Source: Pseudomonadota bacterium
GTDB lineage: Bacteria; Pseudomonadota; Gammaproteobacteria; Steroidobacterales; Steroidobacteraceae
Length of the DNA stretch: 64,000 nt
NCBI GenBank assembly: GCA_021843755.1
Contig: JAKBWB010000039.1
Location: 167,923-231,922, forward strand
Direction of reading: 5' to 3'
The notes under the pieces are model-generated. The model saw only the letters and a program-made list of their open reading frames with translations. It was not told the DNA's origin and did not search any database. Below, in pieces: positions 1 through 17,762 of the stretch (position 1 is the first letter of the stretch; every line of letters begins with the position of its first letter). A program made the position numbers and the translations under genes.

Positions 1-75
1 CGCCGGGCCAAGCGGTGCGGTCACGGCGGCGCGCTGGGCCGCGTTCAGGGGCTCGAGGATCGAATCGGCATTCAT
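1..75 (-). CDS. uvrD: UvrD/Rep-type DNA helicase, N-terminal fragment
   Basis: The minus strand from an ATG at 75 encodes 25 residues before the window edge. They include LNAAQRAAVTAPLGPA, which matches the Q-motif region just before Walker A in superfamily 1 helicases of the UvrD/PcrA/Rep group (LN..QR.AV.AP). The full protein would be a roughly 720-residue 3'-5' helicase acting in nucleotide excision and mismatch repair. UvrD is the most likely member from the spacing of the motif to the start. Rep cannot be excluded because everything diagnostic lies outside the window. Confidence 0.75.
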   Translation of the reverse strand, partial: MNADSILEPLNAAQRAAVTAPLGPA

Positions 76-90
76 GGGCGGGACATTCTA

Positions 91-873
91 CTACCAGCCG
101 TTGCGCAGCTCGCGCAGTCTGATGAAGACCGCGCGCGCGCTCGGGTGCGCCCCGAGATGCGCATCCGTCTCGCGGAGCCGCTCGATCAGCGCGGGGCTAT
201 CGAGCCGCAGGAAAGTGTTGATCCGCTTCTCGTCGGCAAGCGTGGTCACCGGCACGTCGGCGGGCTCGACCGAGCGCACCGCCGCCAGCAGCGCCCGCGC
301 CGCGTCGTTATTCGGTTCCCGGTCGAGGGTGAACGCGAGATTGCGCGCGAGATACTCGTGGCCCGGATAGATCCGGGTCTGATCCGGCAGCCGGGCCAGG
401 ATCCGGCTGAAAGTCTCGTAGAGCCGCTGCGGATCGCCGCCGTTGTGGCAGTTGCCGGCCCCGGCGTTGAACAGCGTGTCACCGCTGAACAGTGCCGGCC
501 GATCGCCGTGCGAGAGCAGACACACGTGCGCGAGCGTATGACCCGGCGTGTCCAGACATTCGAGTTCGAGCCGCCCGAGGCGGATCACCTCGCCCGCCGC
601 GAGGCGACGATCGACGCCCTCGATGCGCGCCGCCGCATGCGCCAGCAGTTTCGCTCCCGTGGCGCTCACCAGCCCCGCATTTCCCCCGGTATGGTCGCGG
701 TGCTCATGGGTATTGAGGATCTGGGTGATCGTCCAGCCGCGCTTGTGCGCCGCGGCCAGGCACAGCCGCCATTCGAGCGGGTCGATGGCGAGCGCCACGC
801 CGGTCTCGGGGCAGGCTACCAGATAGTGGAAGTTTCGATAGGCGTTGCCCGTCCAGATGCGCTCGATCAGCAT
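91..873 (-). CDS. gloB: Hydroxyacylglutathione hydrolase-like metallo-beta-lactamase (glyoxalase II)
   Basis: About 260 residues. The metal-binding motif THEHRDHTGG (HxHxDH) is present, followed by further ligands in DTPGHT, FSGDT and YPGHEY, all typical of the glyoxalase II branch. The C-terminal segment KRINTFLRL corresponds to the glutathione-binding tail (usually NPFLR). The enzyme would hydrolyse S-lactoylglutathione to lactate and glutathione in the cytosol. The ATG at 873 gives the usual family N-terminus (MLIERIW). An in-frame GTG at 903 would add ten residues but has no Shine-Dalgarno sequence. It lies just downstream of the convergent-free end of the sugar operon and reads in the same direction as uvrD. 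The general MBL fold is certain; the exact substrate is inferred. Confidence 0.85.
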   Translation of the reverse strand: MLIERIWTGNAYRNFHYLVACPETGVALAIDPLEWRLCLAAAHKRGWTITQILNTHEHRDHTGGNAGLVSATGAKLLAHAAARIEGVDRRLAAGEVIRLGRLELECLDTPGHTLAHVCLLSHGDRPALFSGDTLFNAGAGNCHNGGDPQRLYETFSRILARLPDQTRIYPGHEYLARNLAFTLDREPNNDAARALLAAVRSVEPADVPVTTLADEKRINTFLRLDSPALIERLRETDAHLGAHPSARAVFIRLRELRNGW

Positions 874-999
874 GGCGGGAGCATACCCGATCGGCGCGTG
901 CACGGGGCCCGCGCAAATCCGCGCCAGACTTGCCGATTCGCCGCGAAAGGCGCGGGGCAGCCCCCGGCCGCCGCAAGGCTTGCGAACCCCTTAAGGGCG

Positions 1000-2495
1000 T
1001 CAGGCCTGTTGGGCCGGCAGGCCCGCAACCAGCGCCCCCGCACGCGGCTCGGCAACGCGTAACGTGCACAGGCCCGCGATCAGAAGGCTGATCCCGCCGA
1101 GCACCAGGCCATATACCGGCTGGTTACGGAAAACCGCGTGCACCAGCACCCCGAGCACACTTGCCCCGAGGATCTGCGGCAAGGTGATGAAGAAATTGAA
1201 CATGCCCATGTACACGCCCATCTTCTCGGCCGGCAGGTTGTCCGCAAGCAGCGTGTACGGAAGCGACAGGATCGACGCCCAGCCGAAGCCGACCCCGAGC
1301 ATGGACAGCAGCAACCAATCGGGATTGTGAATCCAGACGAAGGAGATCAGTCCCAGGGCCGCCAGCGCCAGATTGATCAGGTGGCTCCAGCGAAGTCCCG
1401 CACGGCGCACCATCAGCGGAATGATGGCCGCGGCCAGCACGGCAAAGCCGCTATAGGCTCCGCTCAACACATCGGCCCAATTGGCGCCCGCGTTGTAGGC
1501 CGCCGACAAAGGATCACTGCTGCCGAACTGCACCGCGGCCACCGCCGGCGTGAGGTAATTCCACATGGCGAACATCGCGAACCAGGAGAAGAACTGCACC
1601 CACGCCAGCCGGCGCATCGGCCCGGGCATGCCATAAAGATCCGCCATCACCTGGCGGAGCATGCCGCGGCTGCGGGTGCGGGCGAGCCACAGGTACAGCC
1701 CGCCGATCACAACCAGTCCGACGGCGAGCAGATACAATTGTGCGTCGAGCGAAAAGTTTCGAATCAACAGCACACCGACGACTCCGAGCACCAGCATGGC
1801 CGAGCCGGGCAGCCAGGCGCGCGCTACGCCGATGTCAGTGGGCGCCGGCGGCGAGCCGCTGAAGCCGCGCAGCCGCTCCGGTGGATATTCGCGCGTCGTG
1901 AAAACCGTCCACGACACGGCAACCAGCAGCACGGCGGCGCCGGCATAGAACGCAATGCGCACCGTGGCCGGAATCTGGCCTGCCGGCGCCACGTTGAGGA
2001 TGCCGAACCGGGCCAGAAGCCAGGGCAGAATCGAGGACAGGACGCCACCGACACCGATGAAAAGGCTTTGCAGCGCAAAGCCGAGCGGCCGCTGCGAGGT
2101 GGGCAACTGGTCGGCGACGAACGCGCGGAATGGTTCCATCGAGATGTTGACGGACGCATTCATCACCCACAGCATCACCGCCGCGACCCACAGCACCGGG
2201 GAATTCGGCATCGCCACCAGAGCGAGCGTCGTCAGGATCGCGCCGGCGAAGAAATAAGGCCGCCGCCTGCCGAAGCGCCCCCAGGTGTGGTCCGAGGCGT
2301 AGCCGATGAGCGGCTGTACCAGCAGTCCCGTCAGCGGCGCGCCCACCCAAAGGATGGGCAGGCGCTGCATGTCCGCACCGAGGGTCTGGAAGATGCGACT
2401 GACGTTGGCGACCTGCAGCCCGAAGGCGAACTGAATGCCGAGAAACCCGAGGGACATGTTCCAGATCTGCCGGAACGAGAGCTCGGGCTTTTGGT

Positions 2496-2499
<4 letters not shown>
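1000..2499 (-). CDS. MFS sugar transporter (maltose/sucrose-type, GPH/SLC45-like)
   Basis: 499 residues with about twelve hydrophobic segments. The loop GRFGRRRPYFFAGA after helix 2, together with the preceding GYASDHTWG, is the signature of glycoside/sucrose-type H+ symporters (the SUC/SLC45-like family also used as maltose transporters in Caulobacter and Xanthomonas). The start ATG overlaps the stop of the upstream glycosidase by four bases (ATGA), so the gene is translationally coupled as the last member of the leftward glucan operon. By context it imports maltose or short maltodextrins across the inner membrane. Substrate is inferred from neighbours. Confidence 0.88.
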
Positions 2500-6913
<4,414 letters not shown>

Positions 6914-8983
6914 TTATTGCTCGAGTATCGCCCCGCGGTAGCCCGGCAGCGCAATGCGCACGACGCCGTGGTTCACACGATAGGTTTTTCCGTCCAGCAA
7001 ATCGGTAACCCCGGATCCATTCACGTCGCTCAACTGCCACACCGGTATCGCAACCGTTTGCGTCCGATCCGATGCGTTCAGCACCACGGCGATCCGGTGT
7101 CTTCGATCGAATCGACCGAAGGCATAGACATCCTGTCTGTTGTCCCTCAGCAGCGTGATGAACGAACCGGTACGCAGGGCCGCATAGCGGCGGCGGATCA
7201 CGATGAGTTTGTGCGCCAGGGCGATCGGTGGATCGGCCCGCGCCGCTTTCGACCAGATGAAGGTGCGCCGATTGTCGAATCCCGGCGGGCTCTGCATCCC
7301 GTATTCGTCACCGTAGTAAATGGTCGGCGTACCGATGTAGGTGAACTGGAAGACCATGGCGAGTTCGCTCCTGGCGAGCACGCCACCGCAGCGCGTGGCG
7401 AATCTCGGCGTGTCGTGGGTGCCGAGCTCGTTGGTCATGGTTTCCTGGGCGGCCACGGGCAAATCGGCCCGTGTCCGATGCAGCCATGCTGAGAATCGTC
7501 TGACGCCGATGGACGCCGGCTTGCCGCTTTCGTTGACACCGCACATCCACTCAGAGAGGGGATTGGTGAACCCATTGTAGTTCATCGCTCCGTCCCACTG
7601 GTTGCCTTGATCCAGCCACGGCGCCGGATTTCCCCAATACTCGCCGAGAATCTCCGCATGCGGATTGACCGACAGGACGGCGGCGCGCAGCTGGCGCATG
7701 ATCTGATGATTGGTCGCATCACCGCCGGGACCGCCATTCGCATCGAGCATCTGCGCGGAGTCGAGCCGCCAACCGTCGATCCCAAAGGGCCGCCTCAGGT
7801 AGGTCTGCACCACGGAATGCCGCGACGCGTAAATTTGCTCACGAACCGGCGAGCCGGTTGTCCCGTAGTTCAGCTTCGGCATGTCCGGAACGACGTTCTC
7901 GAAGCTCGAATAATCGTCCGGCCAGTGTTGAAACGTGTACCAGGAATAGTACGGGCTGGATCGCGACTTGTACGCGCCGACAACGTGGCAGGAGATATGC
8001 TCGTACGTATACCGACCAAACCAGCAGTTCGAACCGCCGGTGTGGTTAAAAACGCCATCGAGAATGATGTAGCCTTTTGGGCCGTTCCTGGCGCTGTGCA
8101 CGGCGTGAATCAATTTCTCCAAGGTTCGCGCCGTTCCGAACGATGGATCAACCCTGTAGTAATTCGTCGTATCGTACTTGTGATTGGTCGGCGCCTCGAA
8201 GATCGGGGTCAGATACAGGATATTCGCGCCGAGGGTGTGCTTGATGTAGCCGAGCTTCTGCTCGATGCCTGCCAGATCGCCGCCAAAGAAGACTTCCTGG
8301 CCGCATCCCCGGACCCACGGACGGGTGGTGGTACCCCAAGCATGATGTTCGGCCGCACAGCCGAGAAACGTGTATTGGTTGCTCTTGACCCGAATCCGCG
8401 GATCGCCGTCGTAGAAGCTGTCGACGAAGATCTCGTACATGACGCCGTTCTTCATCCAGTTCGGCGTGCGGAATCCCGGGATGATGAAGAAATCGCCCAG
8501 GGCCGGCTGAGTTGCGCTCGCTCCCGCGGCGTTGTACCAGACCGTCTCGGCGCCGTTTGTCACTTCGAACCGGTAGTACTTTTCGGAGGGTCCCGCCGGG
8601 ATCGTTCCCCGCCAATAGTCGAATTTCCCGGTCGGGTCCGTCGACCGCTTGATCATGCGCACGTCATGAAACGCCTCATCGCCGGCGTCATAGTACTTGA
8701 TCGTCGCGCGGGTCACGTTATCGTGCCCGGTGCGCAGCATGACGGTCACCGGCTGGGTGGCGCTCGGCTCCTGGTTGCTGTCGTACATCGTGCCCTGATC
8801 CGAGAACAGATCCGCCTTGATGATCGCGTTCGCTCGGGTGGTAGGCGTCGCAGGAGCGCTCGCGAGCGCCGGATGCGTCCAGGCTGTCAGCAGTGCGGCC
8901 GCGAGGATCGGCGCGAGTCCGGCGCCTCGCGTAGAAAAGCCGGCTCTTCGCTTGCTTGCCAGTGTCATGGTCAGGTCACTCAC
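6914..8983 (-). CDS. Secreted GH13 alpha-amylase / neopullulanase-like enzyme (paralogue 2)
   Basis: 689 residues from a GTG at 8983. The GTG is preceded by AGGGGAG at seven bases, better placed than the ATG at 8968. An N-terminal Sec signal peptide ends near HPALASA, with no lipobox, so the product is probably free in the periplasm or exported. The N-terminal beta domain and GH13 barrel are colinear with the neighbours: [14 protein letters not shown] (nucleophile), ILGEYWG (acid/base) and LGTHDTPR (transition-state Asp). It is richer in Arg, Lys and His than paralogues 1 and 3, suggesting divergence in pH optimum or location. The stop is 37 bases upstream of the paralogue 1 TTG, consistent with one transcript. 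Confidence 0.9.
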   Translation of the reverse strand: MSDLTMTLASKRRAGFSTRGAGLAPILAAALLTAWTHPALASAPATPTTRANAIIKADLFSDQGTMYDSNQEPSATQPVTVMLRTGHDNVTRATIKYYDAGDEAFHDVRMIKRSTDPTGKFDYWRGTIPAGPSEKYYRFEVTNGAETVWYNAAGASATQPALGDFFIIPGFRTPNWMKNGVMYEIFVDSFYDGDPRIRVKSNQYTFLGCAAEHHAWGTTTRPWVRGCGQEVFFGGDLAGIEQKLGYIKHTLGANILYLTPIFEAPTNHKYDTTNYYRVDPSFGTARTLEKLIHAVHSARNGPKGYIILDGVFNHTGGSNCWFGRYTYEHISCHVVGAYKSRSSPYYSWYTFQHWPDDYSSFENVVPDMPKLNYGTTGSPVREQIYASRHSVVQTYLRRPFGIDGWRLDSAQMLDANGGPGGDATNHQIMRQLRAAVLSVNPHAEILGEYWGNPAPWLDQGNQWDGAMNYNGFTNPLSEWMCGVNESGKPASIGVRRFSAWLHRTRADLPVAAQETMTNELGTHDTPRFATRCGGVLARSELAMVFQFTYIGTPTIYYGDEYGMQSPPGFDNRRTFIWSKAARADPPIALAHKLIVIRRRYAALRTGSFITLLRDNRQDVYAFGRFDRRHRIAVVLNASDRTQTVAIPVWQLSDVNGSGVTDLLDGKTYRVNHGVVRIALPGYRGAILEQ

Positions 8984-9101
8984 CGTACTGCTCCCCTCTG
9001 CAAATACATGCGCACGGACCGGCATCCCGGCGGATACACGCGAGCGCCGGACCCCGGCGGCAGCTTCGCCGCCCGCGTCCGGCGACTTACTGCTGTCGTT
9101 C

Positions 9102-13761
<4,660 letters not shown>

Positions 13762-14355
13762 GTCGTCAAATCCTCCTCAACACGCCGCACGGCGCTGGTG
13801 TGGAATCGCCGCCGGGTCCCGATGGAAGCGGCCGGCGACGTTCTTGCGTCATTCCAGGTTGCGCGAGGGTCACCCCACGCCGGCGCAGCAGCGCAAAACT
13901 CGTGGCCCCCTCCAGTGTCGTTCGTAAACGCTTCCGAATTGCCCCAATCGGACGCGAACCCCGTGACAGCATGCCGGCCGGTTGCTCGCGGCACCCGTGC
14001 ACGCTGCGGCACAGCCGGCGCTTCGCACGCGCGCACCGAAGTCGGGGCGCCTCGGCCCCGTAGCGACGCGATCGGAACGACGATGCCGTGCACCGCGCAG
14101 TCCTCTGCCGGATAAGTAGAGTGCGACGGGCGCGCCGGATTTGGCAACGTTCCGCATACGTATTCATCGCCCGGGAAATGGTCCGCGGCAATTGCGAGGC
14201 TCTATGCTGCGAGTGTCGGTCCGGCGCAGACGCACGGTTGACCCGGGTGCGCTCGGAGCATGGTCGGTACCCAAGAGCCCGTTGCGTTATGGCAATATCA
14301 ATGCGAGAGTGTCGCGTGGTGGCGCGACGGCTTCACGTCAGCCCGGACAGCCTGC
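13762..14355 (+). promoter_or_regulatory. Divergent promoter region between GH31 operon and halogenase gene
   Basis: 594 bases without a convincing gene. It separates the leftward GH31-led operon from the rightward halogenase-like gene, so it must hold both promoters. One copy of the proposed locus operator lies at 14154-14167. I see no confident -35/-10 pair. The open frames crossing it lack start signals and family similarity. Confidence 0.5.
14154..14167. promoter_or_regulatory. Putative LacI-type operator, copy 1
   Basis: GCATACGTATTCAT is an imperfect palindrome around a central CG, the usual layout of LacI-family operators. It is identical to the copy at 20858-20871 and is the reverse complement of the one at 20928-20941. 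It lies in the GH31/halogenase divergent region. Binding by the LacI-family protein encoded at 22870-23925 is inferred. Confidence 0.6.
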
Positions 14356-15879
14356 ATGACTGACACCGCAGAACGTCGTATTCGGCGCATCGTGATCGTC
14401 GGTGGCGGTACTGCCGGCTGGATGAGCGCGGCGGCGCTCGCCGCAGCAACGCAGGGTCAAACGTCCATCGAGCTGGTCGAGTCCGATGCCATCGGCACGG
14501 TCGGCGTCGGCGAGGCGACCATCCCGCCGATCCGCCATTTCAACCAGCAGCTGGGTCTCGATGAGAATGCCTTCATGGCCGCCACCGGCGGCTCATTCAA
14601 GCTCGGCATCGAATTCGTCGACTGGACCCGACCCGGCCATCGCTACTTCCATCCCTTCGGCAGGTTCGCGCCTGATTTCGACGCCGTCTCGTTGCATCAG
14701 TACTGGCTGCGCGAACGCGCTCGCGGAAACAACACGCCGCTGGAGGATTACGCTATCGCCTGGGTTGCGGCCCGTGCCGGGCGCTTCGACCGGCCCTTGC
14801 CCGACCCGCAGCTGGTGTTGTCGCGTCTCGATTACGCCTATCACTTCGACGCGGCACTGTACGCCCGCCACCTGCGGGGCTACGCCGAGCAGCGCGGCGT
14901 CAAGCGGACGGAGGGGAAAATCGTCGCGGTCGCACTTCGCGGCGAAGACGGGTTCATCGAGGCGGTCATTCTCGAGGGCGGCGCGCGCATCGAGGGCGAT
15001 CTGTTCGTCGACTGCTCGGGATTTCGTGCGCTGCTGATCGAGGGGGCGCTGAACAGCCGCCTCGATGACTGGCGGCACTGGCTGCCGTGCGACCGGGCAC
15101 TCGTCGTGGGCTCGGCGGTTGGCGCGGAGTTTCCGCCCTATACGCGCTCGACTGCGCGCCCGGCCGGCTGGCAATGGCGGATCCCGCTGCAGCACCGCAT
15201 CGGCAACGGGCACGTGTACTGCAGCGACTACATGCGCGATGACGAGGCTGCTTCCATCCTGCTCGCGGGCCTCGATGGCGAGGCGCTCGGTGAGCCGCGC
15301 CTGATCGAATTCAAGGCCGGCGCGCGTTGCGAGTCCTGGTCGCGCAACTGCGTGGCCATCGGGCTCGCCGCGGGCTTCCTCGAGCCGCTCGAGTCGACCG
15401 CGATCCACCTCGTACAGTCGGCGATCACGCGGCTTCTGGCGCTGTTCCCCGACCGCGATTTCGACCCCCTCCTCCTGCGGGAATTCAACCGGCTGACGTA
15501 CACGGAGTACGAGCGGATTCGCGACTTTCTCATCCTGCACTACCACGCTCAGCTGCGCGAGGAGCCGCTGTGGCGCTACACGCGAACGATGGCGATTCCG
15601 CAGACGCTGCAGTACAAGATCGATCATTTCCGCTACGGCGGGCGGATCGTGGCCGAGCCGTTCGAGCTGTTCCAGAATTCCTCCTGGATTGCGATACTCG
15701 TCGGCCAGGAAGTCTGGCCGCAGCGCTATGATCCGTTGGTCGATCTGCATACCGGGGTCGATGCGCCGCGCTACCTGACGGGGATCCGCAGCGTACTGGA
15801 AAAGGCGGCACACGCACTGCCGACCCACCGCGAGTACATCGAGAGGCATTGCGCCGCGACCGCCGCGCGGACCAAGTGA
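14356..15879 (+). CDS. Tryptophan halogenase family flavoprotein (1)
   Basis: 507 residues. The FAD-binding GGGTAGW lies at residues 17-23, the conserved Phe-Lys preceding LGIEFVDW gives Lys82 (equivalent to the catalytic Lys of PrnA/RebH) and the family-diagnostic WxWxIP motif appears as WQWRIP at 272-277. Length is close to the usual 510-540. Members use FADH2, oxygen and halide to halogenate indole-type substrates in the cytosol. The ATG at 14356 gives the normal short N-terminus; no strong ribosome site is visible. It is divergent from the GH31 operon, next to an operator copy, and convergent with a second paralogue nine bases away. There is no dedicated flavin reductase or natural-product cluster nearby, so the real substrate is unknown. 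Confidence 0.88.
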   Translation: MTDTAERRIRRIVIVGGGTAGWMSAAALAAATQGQTSIELVESDAIGTVGVGEATIPPIRHFNQQLGLDENAFMAATGGSFKLGIEFVDWTRPGHRYFHPFGRFAPDFDAVSLHQYWLRERARGNNTPLEDYAIAWVAARAGRFDRPLPDPQLVLSRLDYAYHFDAALYARHLRGYAEQRGVKRTEGKIVAVALRGEDGFIEAVILEGGARIEGDLFVDCSGFRALLIEGALNSRLDDWRHWLPCDRALVVGSAVGAEFPPYTRSTARPAGWQWRIPLQHRIGNGHVYCSDYMRDDEAASILLAGLDGEALGEPRLIEFKAGARCESWSRNCVAIGLAAGFLEPLESTAIHLVQSAITRLLALFPDRDFDPLLLREFNRLTYTEYERIRDFLILHYHAQLREEPLWRYTRTMAIPQTLQYKIDHFRYGGRIVAEPFELFQNSSWIAILVGQEVWPQRYDPLVDLHTGVDAPRYLTGIRSVLEKAAHALPTHREYIERHCAATAARTK

Positions 15880-15888
15880 ACGCCAGCG

Positions 15889-17397
15889 CTAGTGCCGCTC
15901 GGTGGCGCAGTGCTCGGCGATGAAGCGCTCGTGGGCAGGCATACGCTCCACGGCCGTGGCGATCACGTTGCGGATGGTGTCGAGGAATTCCTGCAGCTGA
16001 CCCTGAGGCAAGTCATCGGCGGCGGGATGGTAACGCTTGGGCAGGATACCCTGGCCCAGCAGAACCTGCAGCCACGACTGCTCGGTGAACAGCTCGTCGC
16101 CCTCGCGAAAGATCTGGCCCGTTGCCCGGAAGATCGCCAGCTTGCGCGCCAAACCGGGCGGTGCCGGCAGCGCCGCGCAGTGCCGCCAGAAGGGCGTATC
16201 GCGCCGTTCGGTCGCGCGGTAGTGCAGCACGACGAAATCGCGCACCTGCTCGTATTCTTCGCGCATCTTGCGGTTGTATTCCTCGGCGATCGCCGGATCG
16301 AAACCGGCATCCGGAAAAAGCGCCAACAGACGGTTGATGCCCGACTGGGCCAGATGAATCGCCGTCGATTCCAGCGGCTCGATGAAACCCGCGGCGAGCC
16401 CGATGGCCACGCAGTTGCGCACCCACAGGCGGCGCCGCACGCCGGTTGAGATCCGAATGATGTGCGGCTCGCTCAAAGCCGGACCCTCCAGACCGGCCAG
16501 CAGGATCGCCGTGGCCTCGTCGTCGCTCATGAACTCGCTGCAGTACACGTGTCCGTCCCCGCTGCGATGTTGCTGCGGAATACGCCACTGCCATCCGGCG
16601 GGCCGGGCCGTCGCCTGCGTGAACGGACGGACGGCGGCTGCGCTGGCGGCAGTGGTCGCCACGGCCCGATCACACGGCAGCCACTCGCGCCAGTCCTCGA
16701 ACCCGCTCTTCAGCGCCCCCTCGATCAGCAGCGCACGAAATCCCGAGCAGTCGACGAACAGATCGCCCTCGATGCGCGCGCCGCTCTCGAGAACGACCGC
16801 CTCGATGAACCCGTCCTCCGCGCGCAGCTTGACTTCGACGACCCTGCCCTCGGTCCGCGTCGCTCCCCGCTGCTCGGCGTAGCGGCGCAGCATCTGCCCG
16901 TAGAGCTTGGCATCGAAATGAAACGCATACTTGATGCCACCGATCGGAGTCTGTCCCACTCGTTCCATCCGCGCCATCCGGTGCCCGCGCGCGGCCGCGG
17001 CGTTGAGCGAATAGGCCCACAGGTCCGGCGCCGCCGAGTCTGCGCGGCTGCGGAGCCAATAATGCTGGAACGGCAGCGCCCCGAGCGGCAGCCCGACCTC
17101 GCCGAAGGCGTGCAGGTACGAGTGACCGAGGCGCAGCCAGTCGTTGAATTCAATGGCGAGCTTGAAGGTTCCGCCGCTCGCCCGCAGCATCGCGTCCTCC
17201 TCGATGCCGAGGAAGGTGTTGACGTTGCGGATCTGCGGAATGGTGGCCTCGCCCACCCCGATCGGGCCGATCGCGTCCGACTCCACGACGCACACTTCCA
17301 GATGCGCCGCCATGGTGCGGATCAGCACCGCCGCGGCCATCCATCCGGCCGTACCGCCGCCGACGATCACGACGCGCCTGATGCTCTGCCCGCTCAT
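15889..17397 (-). CDS. Tryptophan halogenase family flavoprotein (2)
   Basis: 502 residues, paralogous to the convergent gene ending at 15879. GGGTAGW lies at residues 13-19, Lys79 follows Phe in GGTFKLAIEF and a WQWRIP motif is kept, so all hallmark residues of flavin-dependent halogenases are present. The ATG at 17397 has GGAGGGG four to five bases upstream; the open frame extends to 17487 without a better start. It reads in the same direction as the TonB-dependent receptor upstream, separated from it by 365 bases and a strong hairpin. Substrate unknown; association with TonB receptors in carbohydrate loci is a recurrent arrangement in Xanthomonas and Caulobacter relatives. Confidence 0.88.
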   Translation of the reverse strand: MSGQSIRRVVIVGGGTAGWMAAAVLIRTMAAHLEVCVVESDAIGPIGVGEATIPQIRNVNTFLGIEEDAMLRASGGTFKLAIEFNDWLRLGHSYLHAFGEVGLPLGALPFQHYWLRSRADSAAPDLWAYSLNAAAARGHRMARMERVGQTPIGGIKYAFHFDAKLYGQMLRRYAEQRGATRTEGRVVEVKLRAEDGFIEAVVLESGARIEGDLFVDCSGFRALLIEGALKSGFEDWREWLPCDRAVATTAASAAAVRPFTQATARPAGWQWRIPQQHRSGDGHVYCSEFMSDDEATAILLAGLEGPALSEPHIIRISTGVRRRLWVRNCVAIGLAAGFIEPLESTAIHLAQSGINRLLALFPDAGFDPAIAEEYNRKMREEYEQVRDFVVLHYRATERRDTPFWRHCAALPAPPGLARKLAIFRATGQIFREGDELFTEQSWLQVLLGQGILPKRYHPAADDLPQGQLQEFLDTIRNVIATAVERMPAHERFIAEHCATERH

Positions 17398-17714
17398 GAT
17401 GCCCCTCCGCCGCCCCTTGACAACCGCGTGATCGGCGTCACCCCGGTCCGCCGGATCGCCGTCCGGTCCGACGCTCGGAACCTGCATGATCAGCGCTCGA
17501 GAATCCTCCGATCGAGCGCCGCGACGATGTGCGTCCGATGCAGTCCCTCGGCGCGAAACTCGTCCACGGTCCGGCGACCCCGCTTGCTCGAACTCGGCGC
17601 GCGCCGGGTCGCCTCGAGCGGCTCAGGCACCGACATTGTACATGTTCCGGTATTTTCTTACGTGTCAGGCCACCAGCACCGCCCCGAGGGCGTGTGCGGC
17701 CGATCAAAGCCAAG
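17398..17714. other. Intergenic region upstream of halogenase 2
   Basis: 317 bases with no supported gene. It contains an AT-richer patch around 17636-17665 with TACAAT on the minus strand, a possible -10 box for the leftward halogenase gene; no well-spaced -35 is evident. Confidence 0.3.
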
Positions 17715-17738
17715 CCCCGCCGGCTCGCGCCGGCGGGG
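17715..17738 (-). terminator. Hairpin terminator after the TonB-dependent receptor
   Basis: A perfect 10-bp GC stem (CCCCGCCGGC and its complement) with a 4-base TCGC loop, 24 bases beyond the receptor stop codon on the minus strand. The following sequence is only weakly T-rich, so it may be a partial or attenuating terminator before halogenase 2. Confidence 0.6.
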
Positions 17739-17762
17739 GAAGCTTTGTCTCTCGAATGCGGA

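Noticed and set aside
8001..8010. TCGTACGTAT as an operator copy
   Set aside because: Inside the coding part of amylase paralogue 2 and without the conserved flanks.
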